This document shows positions 1-10,944 of a stretch of DNA of 64,000 bases, piece after piece. Both the position numbers and the translations under genes were made by a program. The stretch is taken from contig JABCPU010000007.1 in the NCBI GenBank assembly GCA_016800925.1, forward strand, positions 62,001 to 126,000, read 5' to 3'. The DNA is from Suillus spraguei (Eukaryota > Basidiomycota > Agaricomycetes > Boletales > Suillaceae). Every line of letters starts with the position of its first letter. The first letter of the stretch is position 1. Below the pieces are notes generated by a model. It was not told the origin of the DNA. It made no database searches and was given only the letters and a program-made list of their open reading frames with translations.

Positions 1-393
1 ACATCGGTACATGGAATGAGGTGTGGCAGTCGGTATGGTGTGTGGTAAGCATGGGATGCCACCAGCAATGATAAAGAGGTAAGACAGCCATGGACAAGTG
101 GTAACTCCTATAGACATGAGACGAGTGTCAAAAGATAGGGTTTTAAGCCCAGCGCCAATATGTTTGTTACAACACTTCAGTGCTACTGTGTGTGCACTAG
201 CATGTGCATGCTTAAGCACACTGTAATGAACATATTGGCACTGGCCTTAAAACCCTATCTTTTGGCGCACGTCTCATGTCTATAGGAATCTCCACCAGTC
301 CAAAGGCTGTCTTACTCCTTTAGCATTGCCGGCAGCATCCCACGCTTACCACACACCGTACCGACTGCCGCACCTCATTCCACGTACCAATGT
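1..393. repeat. Foldback element (long inverted repeat)
   Basis: The first ~190 bases are the imperfect reverse complement of bases ~205-393. Matching blocks include GGAATGAGGTG, GTGTGTGGTAAGC, CTATAGACATGAGACG and AAAAGATAGGGTTTTAA on the left, with their complements on the right. The arms meet around position 195-205 in a short GTGCACTAGCATGTGCA centre. No ORF is inside. This is the structure of a foldback or MITE-like DNA element. The left end lies at the window edge, so its outer boundary and any target-site duplication cannot be judged. Confidence 0.85.
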
Positions 394-2263
394 CCTTCCA
401 TGTCCTTGCTGCATCTGCATAGATCCATTTGGTGCATAGTTTATACATGACCATTTATCACTGATCCCATGGCAAGCCTTATTACATGTTGCCTCGTGCC
501 GCAGCCGCCTTGCGCTATGTTTACATACAGCGGTTACTGCACTCGAGCGCTACGGATCTCGTCTAGAGCATTCCAAGTACATACAATTTAGGATATAAGC
601 ACTGCGTACCCCGCATGATACAGTACCTGATTTTACCCCATTGCATGTACTATAGGTCAGGATTAGTGTCTAGCTCTGGATCTACCCAGTAGTAGACTTA
701 GTCTTTAAAGTTTCCTTACCACTCGTTTAATCAATTACGCTCATTCACCGTTACTGCTGGCACACCGCTAGATTCTTGACCCCTGTTGAGACTGAACTTC
801 ATGCTCACCGCTACTCTACCACTGAGAGTACCGCAGACTCCTTTACTGTTTCTTTGCACCACTTGCACCTTACTGCTACCGCTGACTTTACCACTCATTA
901 TCACTCGCTCAACACTATGTTTCAAGTATTGTCTCAACCATGGTAGAACCGCTACATATGATGCTAGTTCCAGCGACATCATCACTGACGGCAGCAACTT
1001 ACCGCTGACCACAACGCTACATTCGCACATTGGTTTGACTCAAACTTGACCATACTAATAGGCATCCCCCTTTAGGGTCGAACACTCTTGCCTTGCAAGT
1101 GAAGCAGAACTAGATGGAGCGCAAGACCACACATACTAACTTAGGAGGTAGTTTATCTACAGCCCAGGTTAGGTTGTATCTTTACAATGCCTCAGAGGTG
1201 CTCGGGTGCACACATAATAGTGGAGAGGTTAGGGATTTCTCAAGTGAGCCTCATTGTGTCTTAGCAAGCTTGTTTTTCTTATCATATAATGGACCCTTGT
1301 CATGTAATTTTCCCTCAGTTGTTCTCTCATCCTTCCTTTGGATGGCGGCTGAGGTATGCACTTATTGTCATTAATATTTACTTTACATCTGACTATGTAG
1401 CAGTGTGGTATATGCCACTTTTACTTAGTTTTGTCAGAATCTGCATATGGTAATGTGGACATTGCCAAAGACACATCCTTTGATTGTGATGAGGGTTCAT
1501 AACTAGAAGCTCCCCCTCTCAAAGATATTGATATTTTTGACTGATTGTATCTAGTATGGTTCTTATGATAAGCAACACAATTGAGCTGTGGAGCCCCAAA
1601 AATTGGTTCCATGGCCTATCAAACATCCCATTCTTCATTATGTAGGGGATTGAGATTGAACACCTCAATGTCATAACATATTCCAAAAGCAGTGAGGGAT
1701 CAAGATCAAAGACCAAATCGTCCACAGTCAAGAATTTCAGCTGGGGCATATACTTGGCGGTGAGGCACACATTGGCTGTTGTACAGAGGTCAATGATGTC
1801 CTGGAAATTGCATACATGTGCCATAGCTATAGACAACCTTACAGGACTGATGTATCATGGCATGGATAGCTACATCCCTCAATGTATTGCAGTTTATGGC
1901 TTATAGGCCAATATGATATATCATACTGCCAGTATTAGGTGGCCCAAGACCATAGGATAGTTCCATGTTGCACGATGTACCCCCTCCCCTGGTGGTTTAG
2001 TGCCTGTGAATTTTTCCTGCAGGACCAGATCTCAATAAGGGTTAGGGGTCTATTCCTATGCATATTTAGAGTATATTTATGTTATAGCTAGCACAGTGCA
2101 CATGCAGGATCCTTCTACAGGAACAAAAGAATAGAAATTTGCATTTTTGACATTTTTATATGGCAGAGAGCCGAGCCCCTGATGCACCCAGCAGCCCTAA
2201 AGACCTGGAACCTGTATTGACTATTATTTATTTATTTGAGTGGGGGAAGCCAGAAACATATGC
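394..2263. other. No recognised gene; probable repeat-derived DNA
   Basis: Only short ORFs occur. The longest are a plus-strand frame at 1114-1374 and a minus-strand frame at 1519-1836. The minus-strand frame has a hydrophobic leucine-rich composition but matches no family I recognise. It could be a remnant of a transposon or of a gene. The segment ends at the TATGC target-site copy of the copia element. Confidence 0.4.
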
Positions 2264-2555
2264 TGTAGAAACATACTAGACACACAGAGGTGTAAGTATA
2301 CCTCAGTCTCAGATAGAAAGACTGTATTAGTATGTACCTAGACACACAGAGGTGTAAGTATACTACAGTAAATCAGTATTGGCTATAAATATAATAGAGA
2401 ATAAATGTACCCTCAGTCTTGGATAGAAAGACTGAGGGAAGCAGTATTACCATGAACGAGAGTAAGTAAAGGAAAGAACGGACAATCCTGGATGACTAAT
2501 ATGTGCCAAATACAGTGACTACAATAGAGCCCTTCGTCGTTGCCTATGTCCAACA
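2264..2555 (-). repeat. 3' LTR of the copia element
   Basis: The 292-bp terminal repeat starts TGTTGGAC and ends CTACA on the minus strand. Its first ~115 bases match 7574-7690. A ~25-bp block beginning CTAGACACACAGAGG is duplicated inside it (2276-2300 and 2338-2362). A CTCAGTCTTTCTATC-type block also occurs twice, which would allow stem formation in RNA. Confidence 0.85.
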
Positions 2556-2567
2556 CACCCCCTTAGA
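2556..2567 (-). other. Polypurine tract of the copia element
   Basis: Directly next to the 3' LTR, the minus strand reads TCTAAGGGGGTG and then the LTR start TGTTGG. This is the expected place and composition for the plus-strand primer of reverse transcription. Confidence 0.75.
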
Positions 2568-2733
2568 TGACGACTAATCTTAGCTCCTTGATCATCCTTT
2601 CTAGTCCAACACGTGATAGTAGCTTCATGAGACTGTCTGCAAGCATCTCAGCTGTGGGAATGTGCAAAATCTTGAAGATGCCAAGTTCCACCTGTTCTCG
2701 GATGAGATGGTGATAGACATCAATGTGCTTCGT

Positions 2734-3498
2734 TCATCTTGGCAATTTCGTCGATTTTGCCAATGCAATGGCACCAGTATTGTCTGCATACATCATTGTT
2801 GTCACCCCCTGAATGTCTAGGCCAATATCTTGTAAGAATTGTCTTAGCCAAATCCCTTGCCTGATGGCATATGAGGGAGCCATATACTCCACCTCCATGG
2901 ATGATGCTGCCACCACATTTTTTTTATTGCTGCTGTATGATATGGTGTGTTTTCCCAACTTATACACATATCTAGATATGGAGCGACAGTCATTGGAATC
3001 ATGTGCCCAGTCTGAGTTGGTATAGCCAGTAAGTTTGCAGGCATCATTACTGTCCTCGCCGAGTCTAAGACCATGATCTAGCATCCCAGCTATTTACCAC
3101 AGGACCTGCAGTGCAGCCTTCCAGTGGCTTTTGCCTGGGTTTTCATTGAATTTGCCAAGGTAAGCTGCCGCAAATGCAATGTCTGGTCTTGAGATTAATG
3201 AAGTCCACATTAGTGCACCGACTAGTTCACGATATGGTATATTTGCCATCTCATGCTGTTCTTCCTCTGTCTTTGGTCCATCATCCTTTGATAGTGTGAG
3301 TTTGGGTCCCATTGGCAGGTATGTGGGGTTACACTCACTCATGCGAAATCATTTGAGGATGGTGCTGATGTACTGTTTATGACAGATCGTGACAGTGCAA
3401 TCCTGCACATTGTCAATGAGCTAGAAGCCCATGAGCCAGTTGGGATCCTCTTCCTTCATCTTGAAGAGTTGGTGTAGCTTGTGATGTGTGTGTGAGAG
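2734..3498 (-). pseudogene. Copia polyprotein remnant: RT C-terminus and RNase H
   Basis: Minus-strand frames give the end of a copia reverse transcriptase (MSECNPTYLPMGPKL, then PYRELVGALMW and RPDIAFAA) and a copia RNase H (GYTNSDWAHDSNDCRSISRY, SSMEVEYMA, YADNTGAIALAKS). Both are classic family signatures. The reading is broken: stop codons lie in the thumb region around 3360-3430 and there is a frame break between the two blocks near 3090. Upstream the frame runs into the solo LTR at 3499. If that LTR is removed, homology continues into the block above 4030, so the LTR inserted into an already existing copy. Confidence 0.88.
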
Positions 3499-4024
3499 TG
3501 ATAATGTTATAGCCAGAGTATAGGGGGAAAGAATCCGGAGGGCTTCCATATGAGTTTCCAATAAAGTTTCTGAAAGGAATCCAAAGGATTTCTGGAGGAG
3601 GTTTCTGAGATGTTTTCCAGAGGTATTCCAGAAAATAGGGGTTTCAGAAGAGCGGACTATGTTAGGAACTGGAAAGAATTGGAAATCCAGTCTATAGGAG
3701 TAGAGTAACTTCAGTACAGAATAGATTTCTTATTTCGACCCTTTTAACTTGTAGTTTACATGTTGTTCTTATACTAAATATGTATGGAGTATCTCCATCA
3801 TCATCTCCAATGATATGACAGAGTCTGGAGTAAGTAGCTGTACACTATGCTATCATTACTATGGATGAGTGCTAGTCTACTCTGCTACTTGACAGGAAGT
3901 CCGGTGATTAAGAGGAGTAACCTAATCCAGATGACAGGTCACATGACTGGAAATACTTCCAGATATCATTTCTGGATATCTTTATCTTCTTCCGGATAGG
4001 GGCTATCGGACACAGATTCTAACA
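3499..4024. repeat. Solo LTR nested in the copia element
   Basis: This 526-bp non-coding segment begins TGATAATG and ends TTCTAACA (TG...CA ends). It is flanked by a perfect 5-bp duplication GAGAG (3494-3498 and 4025-4029), and it splits the copia coding homology exactly at that point. These are the marks of a solo LTR left by recombination between the two LTRs of an inserted retrotransposon. The interior is rich in TCCGGA and TTTCTGGA-type words. Which LTR superfamily it came from cannot be told from its ends alone. Confidence 0.8.
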
Positions 4025-4029
4025 GAGAG

Positions 4030-4743
4030 TTCAGCATTGTCAACATGGATGGCAACCTTAGCAGATTCTTCCTCTGTCACCCCCTCGCTAAGAGTGGGAT
4101 CTCGAATATTTGGGTCGCCAAAAATATGGTGCTGAAGTTCGAGGTCATGGGCTAGGTAGGCTTGGTCAGTGAGCATGATGTCAGGGGCAGGTGTAGATGG
4201 GGATGCAATGACACAGTTAAGTTCATAGAGGCTTTGACGGAGCATGCCTTCCATTACGATTTTTCCGGTCTTGTTTCTGATCATTATTATTTTCCCTCTT
4301 TCCTTCAGTATGGACAGCCCTGCACAGTCCATTCGGCTTTCTGATATCAGGTTTCTGTGTGTGTTTGGTGTGTAGTGCACATCTTTGAGGGTGACTATTC
4401 TATCAGCTCAGTCCTTGACACTGACAAGAATGTCAACAGTGCTGATACCTTCAACTTTAAGCTGTGGTCCTCCTTCATTGATACCTTGGATGATACTTTT
4501 GGCTGATTGGAACAAGGTGAATGCCAAGTGGTCCTTGCAAAGGTTGGTGGTTGATTCCCCATCCAATATCCATCTGGATGTGGAGTGCAATTGTGTTCCA
4601 TTGTATGCTATGTACATCGAGTTATTTTCTTCAGATTCTGAGGTCGATTCTACTGATGATCTATTTCTTGCAGCTACAACCTGATTGGCTTGGTGTTTCA
4701 TACTGGCCTTCTTGCACTTCTCACACCTGTTACGACCATGCAA
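4030..4743 (-). pseudogene. Copia polyprotein remnant: protease and pre-integrase domains
   Basis: On the minus strand the 4743-4408 frame holds a WILDGESTTNLC segment, matching the WILDSGAT active-site region of copia proteases (Ser-Gly changed to Gly-Glu). The 4380-4030 frame holds HRNLISESRMDCAGLSI and ...LYELNCV, the GAG-pre-integrase domain. Soon after, the frame jumps to an RT-like VAIHVD segment, so integrase and most of RT have been deleted. There is a frame break between the two blocks. This is a dead internal remnant. Confidence 0.82.
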
Positions 4744-4931
4744 AACCGGAGATTAGTAAGAAGTCCTGGTCTTACATGGGGTTGTATCGGAGGGTTGTAA
4801 AGTCAAAGGGGCTTGGCCTCAGCTCGTATGCTGTGCCCCTTACCTGAGTATGTGCCCTTAATTTCGGATGAAGTCCAAGGGAGAGTTCTGGTGAAGTCCG
4901 GATGGAGGGTCTGGATGAACTCTAAGGCAGG

Positions 4932-5405
4932 TGTCACGAATTCCAAATACAAATCATTACTCTTTTCTCAATTTCCCTAAAGCGTCTAAACCCAACGCTA
5001 GAACAAACACAAATTCCATTGAAATCCCTATAACCGCTTCTATAACCGAACTTCCTGATGAAGATGAAGAGATCTTTTATGATGCTATCGGATAAGATAA
5101 GATAAGATAGTGTCATGTGATCTTAGAACCTTCTAGAATATGATGTCATAACAATGTCACAACCATCACATTGTACGATTCTCATTTCTATTTTATGATT
5201 GGCTAGTAGTTTCAATCTCAGTTTATATCTCAGTTTCAATATGTGTATATAGTTAGCTAGTTTCGCTGTAGTAGTTGTTTAGTTCAAACCTCTTGTATCT
5301 ACAACTGTAGCAATCCAAGATGTCCTTGCTCTTCTTCCTCTTGTGATAACCTTAGTTTGAGTCCTAGTCTCTGCCCTTGCATTAATTTGTTTGTGGGTTG
5401 TGACA
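4932..5405. repeat. Probable second solo LTR
   Basis: The 474-bp segment begins TGTCACGAAT and ends GGGTTGTGACA. The TGTCAC/GTGACA inverted ends are typical of Ty3/gypsy LTRs. The flanking pentamers are GCAGG and GCACG, a 4-of-5 match to a target-site duplication. A (GATAA) run lies at 5089-5108 inside it. No ORF is present. Confidence 0.65.
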
Positions 5406-5654
5406 GCACGATAGCTCAAACAGAGCTCCAATGGACTTCTGGATGAGCGCGGGAATGCACCGGAACTATTTCCGGAAGGTAGGGAGTAATGGTAACACTA
5501 CTGGAACAAGCTCCAAGTAGAACGGATGAAAGATGGACTGCTGGACAAAGCCCAGGGCAGGATAGGAGCAGAGCTCCAGAGGGAAAGATGATCCATAGAT
5601 GTCAGAGGATAGGATAGGATGGATCCGGAGGACTAGGGGTCCAAAGGTCCAGAG

Positions 5655-5849
5655 AGCGGAGGAGTGGAGGAGCGGAGGAGCGGAGGAGCGGAGGAGCGGA
5701 GGAGCGGAGGAGCGGAGGAGCGGAGGAGCGGAGGAGCGGAGGAGCGGAGGAGCGGAGGAGCAGAGGAGCAGAGGAGCAGAGGAGCAGAGGAGCAGAGGAG
5801 CGGAGGAGCGGAGGAGCGGAGGAGCGGAGGAGCGGAGGAGCGGAGGAGC
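5655..5849. repeat. 8-bp tandem array (GCGGAGGA)n
   Basis: About 24 copies of the octamer GCGGAGGA, with a central block where C is replaced by A (GCAGAGGA). Because 8 is not a multiple of 3, three repeats encode an 8-residue period (EERRSGGA) and the array is open in several frames on both strands. The resulting ORFs are by-products of the repeat. Confidence 0.95.
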
Positions 5850-6488
5850 ATAGCTCTGTGGATCTTAGAGGAAGTGTTGGCTACTAGAGAGGAGTAGGTC
5901 CGGATATGGTGTAGAGATAGTATAGACTACTCCGGACAAGGTCCGGAATAGAAACAGACAGTATAAGACTACCAAAGGTAGAGTCGGAGGTGAAACAGAT
6001 GATAGACGGAGATGGACAAAGTCCGAAAAGATTATAGGACATAGGATCAAAGCTCCGGCCTAGGGAGTGATCCCATAGGCCTGAGTCGGAAGCTTACAAG
6101 GGCCGGAGCCCAAGTGCAAGAATGGAAACGGAGTTATATAGACATGATAACAGGATACAGAGTAATCAAAGGAATATACAGAAGTAGGAACAATGAATCA
6201 GACTAAGGTCTGCAGGAGTTGTACTACAAGTTTATATACTGTAGGAGCATGCCGGAGGGTAAGTATGGATAGTCCGAGGCTATGTCTGAAGCATACGGAA
6301 ACACATTAGTAAGTACAGCGGGACATAAGGCTATGAACTCGGAGATGAAGCTCATATGAAATACTTATCAAGATGGAGGCAGAGATCACCGAGAACCAGA
6401 AGCACAGAGATACCCAGAAGCCGGAGACACAGGTATATTCTAAAAGGGGTAATGCGCAGGTGCGCGGGAATAGTTCGGATATGAACTC

Positions 6489-6568
6489 GGATCAGATATG
6501 GACATGGATCGGATATGGACATGGATCGGATATGGACACGGATCGGATATGGACACGGATGGATATGG
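6489..6568. repeat. 17-bp tandem array
   Basis: Four copies of GGATCGGATATGGACAT (with single-base variants) and a partial fifth. The period of 17 shifts frame at each copy. It is part of the non-coding insertion between the copia gag and protease. Confidence 0.9.
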
Positions 6569-6667
6569 ATTGGAGTGGATGGGTGGATCGGATATGTGAA
6601 CTGGATTGGATGGGTGGATCAGATATGTGTAGGTTGGGTGTCTGGATGTCCATGGATTGGATTTGAT

Positions 6668-7539
6668 CTAGACCTGAATGTACGGTATATGACAACACCC
6701 ATCATCATCTGTCCTGCTCTCTGAGTCTCTCTGCTTCTGCCTCAGCCCTTGGCCTTCAGCTTTACCCCCTTGCAAATGACACTTCTCAATGGTGTGTCCA
6801 GATTTTTGGCAATTGGTGCAGAAGGGCTGGCTTTCTTTCTTATCCTTGCCTTTTGACACATACTGTGCTTGGTAAGCTGTTGTGCCCCCTGCCTGATTGG
6901 TTTGAGTTCCATATTCATCCTTGATGCAGTGTTCTACTTTAGACGAGCTATAGAATGGAGGTAGGCCTGCGAAGACATAATTCCAACTCAGTGGCATGGA
7001 TATGTGCATGAAGGCAGCAAATAGGGTGTCATCAATATCTCGTCGCATGAGAATTAGGTTGCGATGGTAACCTCATAGCTTTGCAATGTGCATAGCTGCA
7101 TCTTCCCCCTCCTGGTACCTTAGTGTTATCATATTCATGATTAACAGGGTCCAATCTGTGAGCGTTTGTCCTGTGAACAACCGACGAGCCTCACTCCATA
7201 TCTCTCCCGAGTCCTTTATATGCCCTATCTGCCCTCCCACTTCCTCAGTCATGTTTGTTTCAAGAATCAAGTGATGAGAGAGTTGGCTTTTGCCCAGCGT
7301 CTTTGAACCTTATTTTGGTCAAGGCTCAAGACTTTGATTTCTCCAGTACAGTAGCCAAATAGGCCAGCAGTTTCAAGGGTTGATTCTATCATTGTCATAC
7401 AGGTGATGTAGTTTGAGGGCAATAACTTACGAGGCAATTTGAGGAGGCTATGGTAGCGGGATTCATTGATTGATTTTAACAGTGTCCAATGTGGCCTATC
7501 TTCATCATCTGAAGACTCTGTTGAGATGGTCAAGTACAA
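6668..7539 (-). pseudogene. Copia Gag remnant with CCHC zinc knuckle
   Basis: Three overlapping minus-strand frames (7539-7267, 7270-7073, 7048-6668) together give a copia-type Gag of about 270 residues, ending in a retroviral-type zinc knuckle, CTNCQKSGHTIEKC. The middle part carries the UBN2/Gag-like pattern around LFTGQTLTDWTLLIMNMI. The two frame changes show that it is decayed. The first Met lies shortly inside the truncated 5' LTR, as expected for gag. Confidence 0.8.
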
Positions 7540-7573
7540 GTAGCTGCACCTATGCTTCTTTGGCTTATGCCAA

Positions 7574-7690
7574 AAGCGGTATTACCATGAACGAGAGTAA
7601 GTAAAGGAAAGAACGGAAAATCCCGGATGACTAATATGTGCCGAATACAGTAACTACAACGGAGCCCTTCGTCGTTGCCTACGTCCAACA
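7574..7690 (-). repeat. Truncated 5' LTR of the copia element
   Basis: 117 bp nearly identical to 2439-2555 and starting TGTTGGAC on the minus strand. The rest of the LTR and any primer-binding site are missing, because sequence continues directly into gag. The outer end carries the TATGC target-site copy at 7691-7695. Confidence 0.85.
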
Positions 7691-7806
7691 TATGCCGCAT
7701 CTGAATCAGGCCTCACTGTCATATCTAACTAGATCATATACGTAGGAACATCAGGTGCTGCTTTGCGTCTAAAAAATGATGCTTTGTATACTTTGGGGAT
7801 TCCATA

Positions 7807-9275
7807 TTAGTTGGTGATGGCATCAGTATACGGAGTTGTGGCAAAACCAACACGGGAGAGGTGGACATCATACACACTGTAGAAGCGCTGGAGGAATACG
7901 TAGCCTAGACGAAAGTGAATTTCCTGCTTATTAGCAGTGAATCTGTTAAGCCTTTTAATGACGAGATATATAGCACCCTCAGCACCCCCAATCTTGTGGT
8001 TGAGCCAACGAGGCCATATTTGGGCGTTAGGGCACAGATTGTAGATTTGCTGCCATGCAAATGGTGAACAAGGGGTGTGAGGGCTGACAGAATTGACGTA
8101 CTCCGCCAATATGGAATTCCAAGGGCCGCAGGTTATTGTACTGGTCAAGGCTGATAGAGAGCATTCCAGTGCTCGGATCTAAATCAGCGCCGGTTACACT
8201 CTTGTACCTGTCATAGGCATCTATCAAACGTTGATTAGGCCATTATTACTCGCTGACTCTAAATACACACCGGCGGTAATCCAAATAAAGGTGGTGCCAG
8301 AATCCACGATACCAGTGGTGAGTCGTAAGATCCATATGTGGGCGTATTTGATGGTTTGATTGATACCCCAATAGACCGATGCATCCCCCGTGTGGGTGAG
8401 AGGACTGAAACAAAATAATTACTATCAGTCTGGATTGATCCAGGAGCTGAGGTAGCTTACGTGTATGCGATGTCGCCGATGTTAAAACCAGGGTTTTCAC
8501 TACCAAAGATGAGCCATCCGTCATCATGATCGCTATTCATAATGGAGGGCTTGAAAAAGAGACCAACAAGGGACCGAGAAATGCTGCCTTGCCTAAACAG
8601 GCGTTCAGTGACAGTGTAAAGCATTGCTTCCGGTCGCATGAGAATGGTCCCGCGTGACAAGGTTTGAGGCCCGATGCCAAGCACACCGTCATAAGGCATG
8701 TAGTACTCCCGTGTTAGATCAGTGGCAGCACCAATAGCCATCTTGTTGATGGTGAGCTCATTAGTGATCCAGACGGTATCGGCGTATAGTGTTCCTATAG
8801 ATGATTGTAGGTATTTTCAACTTATGACATTGTTGTATGTCATACCGCTGAAGTAGGTAGAAAAGTATGTTTCCTCCATTTGAAGCTGAGTGTCGATGGC
8901 GGTACCAGTTGGTCTGTACGGAGTGGCGGCGCCAATCCATGTGATCGCGATCGCGGTGTTGACGACCAAGCGGTCTTCAATAATACATTAGCAACCGCAT
9001 ATTTTCTCAGTGCTGAACTTACATGATGTGGGGTTACCGCCAACGCCAATTATTACGCAGGAGACCAAATAAAAGTTATCCACCACATAAGAGTTATCTA
9101 AAGGAACACTAATATGTTGGGGACCGTCGCGCTGCACCGGGTTGGTATCATTGGAGAAATGTAGCCTGGTGGTCATGGGGAGGGTGATGCGGGAATTGCG
9201 AACTTCAACGGGCGAACCCGTGATTGAGATTGACAGAGCCAGGAGTGTCCATAAGGATGCAGCGGGGAACATCAT
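7807..9275 (-). CDS. Polyporopepsin-like aspartic protease homologue with altered first catalytic motif
   Basis: A secreted pepsin-family (A1) protein on the minus strand. A signal peptide (MMFPAASLWTLLALSISITG) leads into exon 1, which ends at 9023. An intron of 48 nt (9022-8975) follows, and a later 52-nt intron with a GTACGT donor lies near 8100. Family landmarks are WIGAATPYRPT, YDGVLGIGP, GIVDSGTTFIW, LNHKIGG and the C-terminal RFYSVYDVHLSRVGFATT. The second catalytic motif, DSGT, is intact. The first, normally DTGSSNTW, reads NTAIAITW here: Asp is Asn, Gly is Ala, and the Ser-Ser-Asn is gone. The splice sites and frame around it look sound, so this is probably a translated but inactive homologue, or a very young pseudogene. 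The start Met is the first of two adjacent Mets. Confidence 0.82.
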
Positions 9276-10502
9276 GATAGTTTAGTGGAAAGTTATATCA
9301 TACTTGGTGGCCCATTATATATGTGCTAGAGAACGCGATGGCAACGTTCGGGAACCTGAGTCTCCCTCGAAAAAGTGATGACGAGATAGTTGCGATCCGA
9401 GTCATCACGAGTGCGACTTGAAGGATTTGATTTCCCGATAATATGTGGCAAGAGATGGTTTACTTCCCCAACCACCTGGTGTTCCCATATACCTAGCGGG
9501 GCCTGCTGGCATAACTAATTACAAATTGACGCGTTTCTAGCTGTACCCACCCAAATGAATGAAGATACTGAGGTAAGTGAGGAAACACAATATTTGTACA
9601 GTATTTGCTCCTTCTCGCTTACACAGGTTTCATTGAATGGCACAGATGCAGTTTTATTTGAGATCTAGGCGATGAGGAGGTACTCTGGGATGGGTCAACT
9701 GAGATTCTATGGTCGGCAATGTCATCTACGAAAGTTGTGAATTGCGGGTCCCCCCCCGTGATGAGACTCGAGATGGGAATGCTATACCATAATGTCGATG
9801 ACTTTACCGACAGTCACGTCTCTCCTGTTCCGCTGGCATTGGGACCTGCCAAAAATCTCTCAAACCTATGAAGGTAATTCCTCCAAACGGCATTCATGGA
9901 CGATTGCAGATTGTTCAGCAAAGGTCATGAAGTAATGATTGCTGTAGGGTTTTGAATGCGAGATCACTAGATCTGAAAGCTCGCATACACATTCTGTCAC
10001 AAGTATTTGTCATTGACTTGGCATCTGGTATATAGGCTAAGTGCCACCTCGTGTTAGCATGCAACAATGGTCTTCGTGGCCGTCATCGCAACCTTCATAT
10101 CGCCTTTCTCACTACAACCATTCGTCGCTACACACTTTTTCGCACCCTGCGCAGGCTAATGTAATAAGAGTATCTCGGCTTGTGCTCTTGAGCGAGATGA
10201 GGAACGGCGTGTGATGTTTATGAATCATATCGCAGAGATAGCCCCAGACCCTGCAATGTTAATGTTTGGTGATGAAGATGAAAGGACATCGATTCGAAGA
10301 TTTGGACATTCGAAAATCGGTTGAACAAGGTTTGCTTCATTTACAGATCAATGGATGACTTCCCGCAACGCTGTTATAAATCTAAATCTCGTCTTGTGCC
10401 GCTGGTCTTTTGTAAGTCCGCACGTCAGTTCTTGGCACAGTCAGCTCGCTTGAACAGCCCAGAATGAATAGAATACCAAGTATGATCCATGTACATTTTA
10501 CA
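9276..10502. other. Intergenic, no gene recognised
   Basis: The segment upstream of the protease holds only very short frames. A possible TATA-like TATATA lies 40-60 bp before the protease start (around 9317). Nothing else could be supported. Confidence 0.4.
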
Positions 10503-10850
10503 CCTAACTTATTTCAAACTTTTCCATTATTTCAATGCCTACTTTTTTCTGAAATTTGACAATGCATCAAAATCATGAGTATTCCAATATGTTTGTTGCC
10601 TGAGAGACAAGTTTCATTGCATAAGACCAACAATTAGTGACTAGTATGAAGCTTGAGTGACACATTAATGTGATGATTTTATTTCTCAAATATTCTCTGA
10701 GGACTATTTGCAAATTAAAGTCCAATAATTTTATAGCACACATTTATAATGATGGCTAACAGATCCTGATAGTTCAGTTGGACCAGTGGTAATTTACGAA
10801 AAAAGTAGATCCATTTGGAATAAGTGGGAAAAGTTTGAAATAAGTAAGGA
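10503..10850. repeat. MITE-like element with ~50-bp terminal inverted repeats
   Basis: The left end begins CCTAACTTATTTCAAACTTTTCC and continues to ACTTTTTTC. The right end is its imperfect complement, GAAAAAAGTAGA...GGAAAAGTTTGAAATAAGTAAGG. The ~250-bp interior is AT-rich and non-coding. This is the structure of a miniature inverted-repeat element. A target-site duplication was not clear. Confidence 0.7.
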
Positions 10851-10944
10851 TAGGAACTAATTTGGTATATATACATCCATAATGAATCATTGTCACTGAC
10901 TGGTTAGTGTTGACTTTAGTAAGTGCAAGGAACGGAAACGGTCT

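Larger units (their letters stand above)
4760..6660. mobile_element. ~1.9-kb non-coding insertion between gag and protease of the copia element
   Basis: The copia gag frame stops being recognisable near 6668 and resumes at about 4745, so the sequence between looks inserted. It has no coding homology. It is rich in GGA, CCGGA and AGTCCGGA words and contains one solo-LTR-like segment and two simple tandem arrays. A non-autonomous LTR element (LARD/TRIM-like) is a reasonable guess. I could not define its ends or a target-site duplication with confidence. Confidence 0.5.
2264..7690 (-). mobile_element. Ty1/copia-type LTR retrotransposon, internally deleted and nested
   Basis: The element reads on the minus strand: gag (7539-6668), protease/pre-integrase (4743-4030), then RT end and RNase H (3498-2734). 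Its outer ends are TGTAG...CAACA on the plus strand, flanked by the perfect 5-bp target-site duplication TATGC (2259-2263 and 7691-7695). A polypurine tract (AAGGGGGTG on the minus strand) touches the 3' LTR. Integrase and most of reverse transcriptase are missing, the coding parts carry stops and frameshifts, and one solo LTR plus a ~1.9-kb insertion lie inside. It cannot move on its own proteins. Confidence 0.9.

Noticed and set aside
731..1049. Overlapping plus and minus ORFs near the left end
   Set aside because: They are mirror frames in AC/GT-rich DNA (CACCGCTAC-type words) with no homology.
5599..5897. Overlapping ORFs on both strands with EERRSGGA or LLRSSAPP repeats
   Set aside because: They are made by the 8-bp array, which lacks stops in several frames. 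There is no start context or homology.
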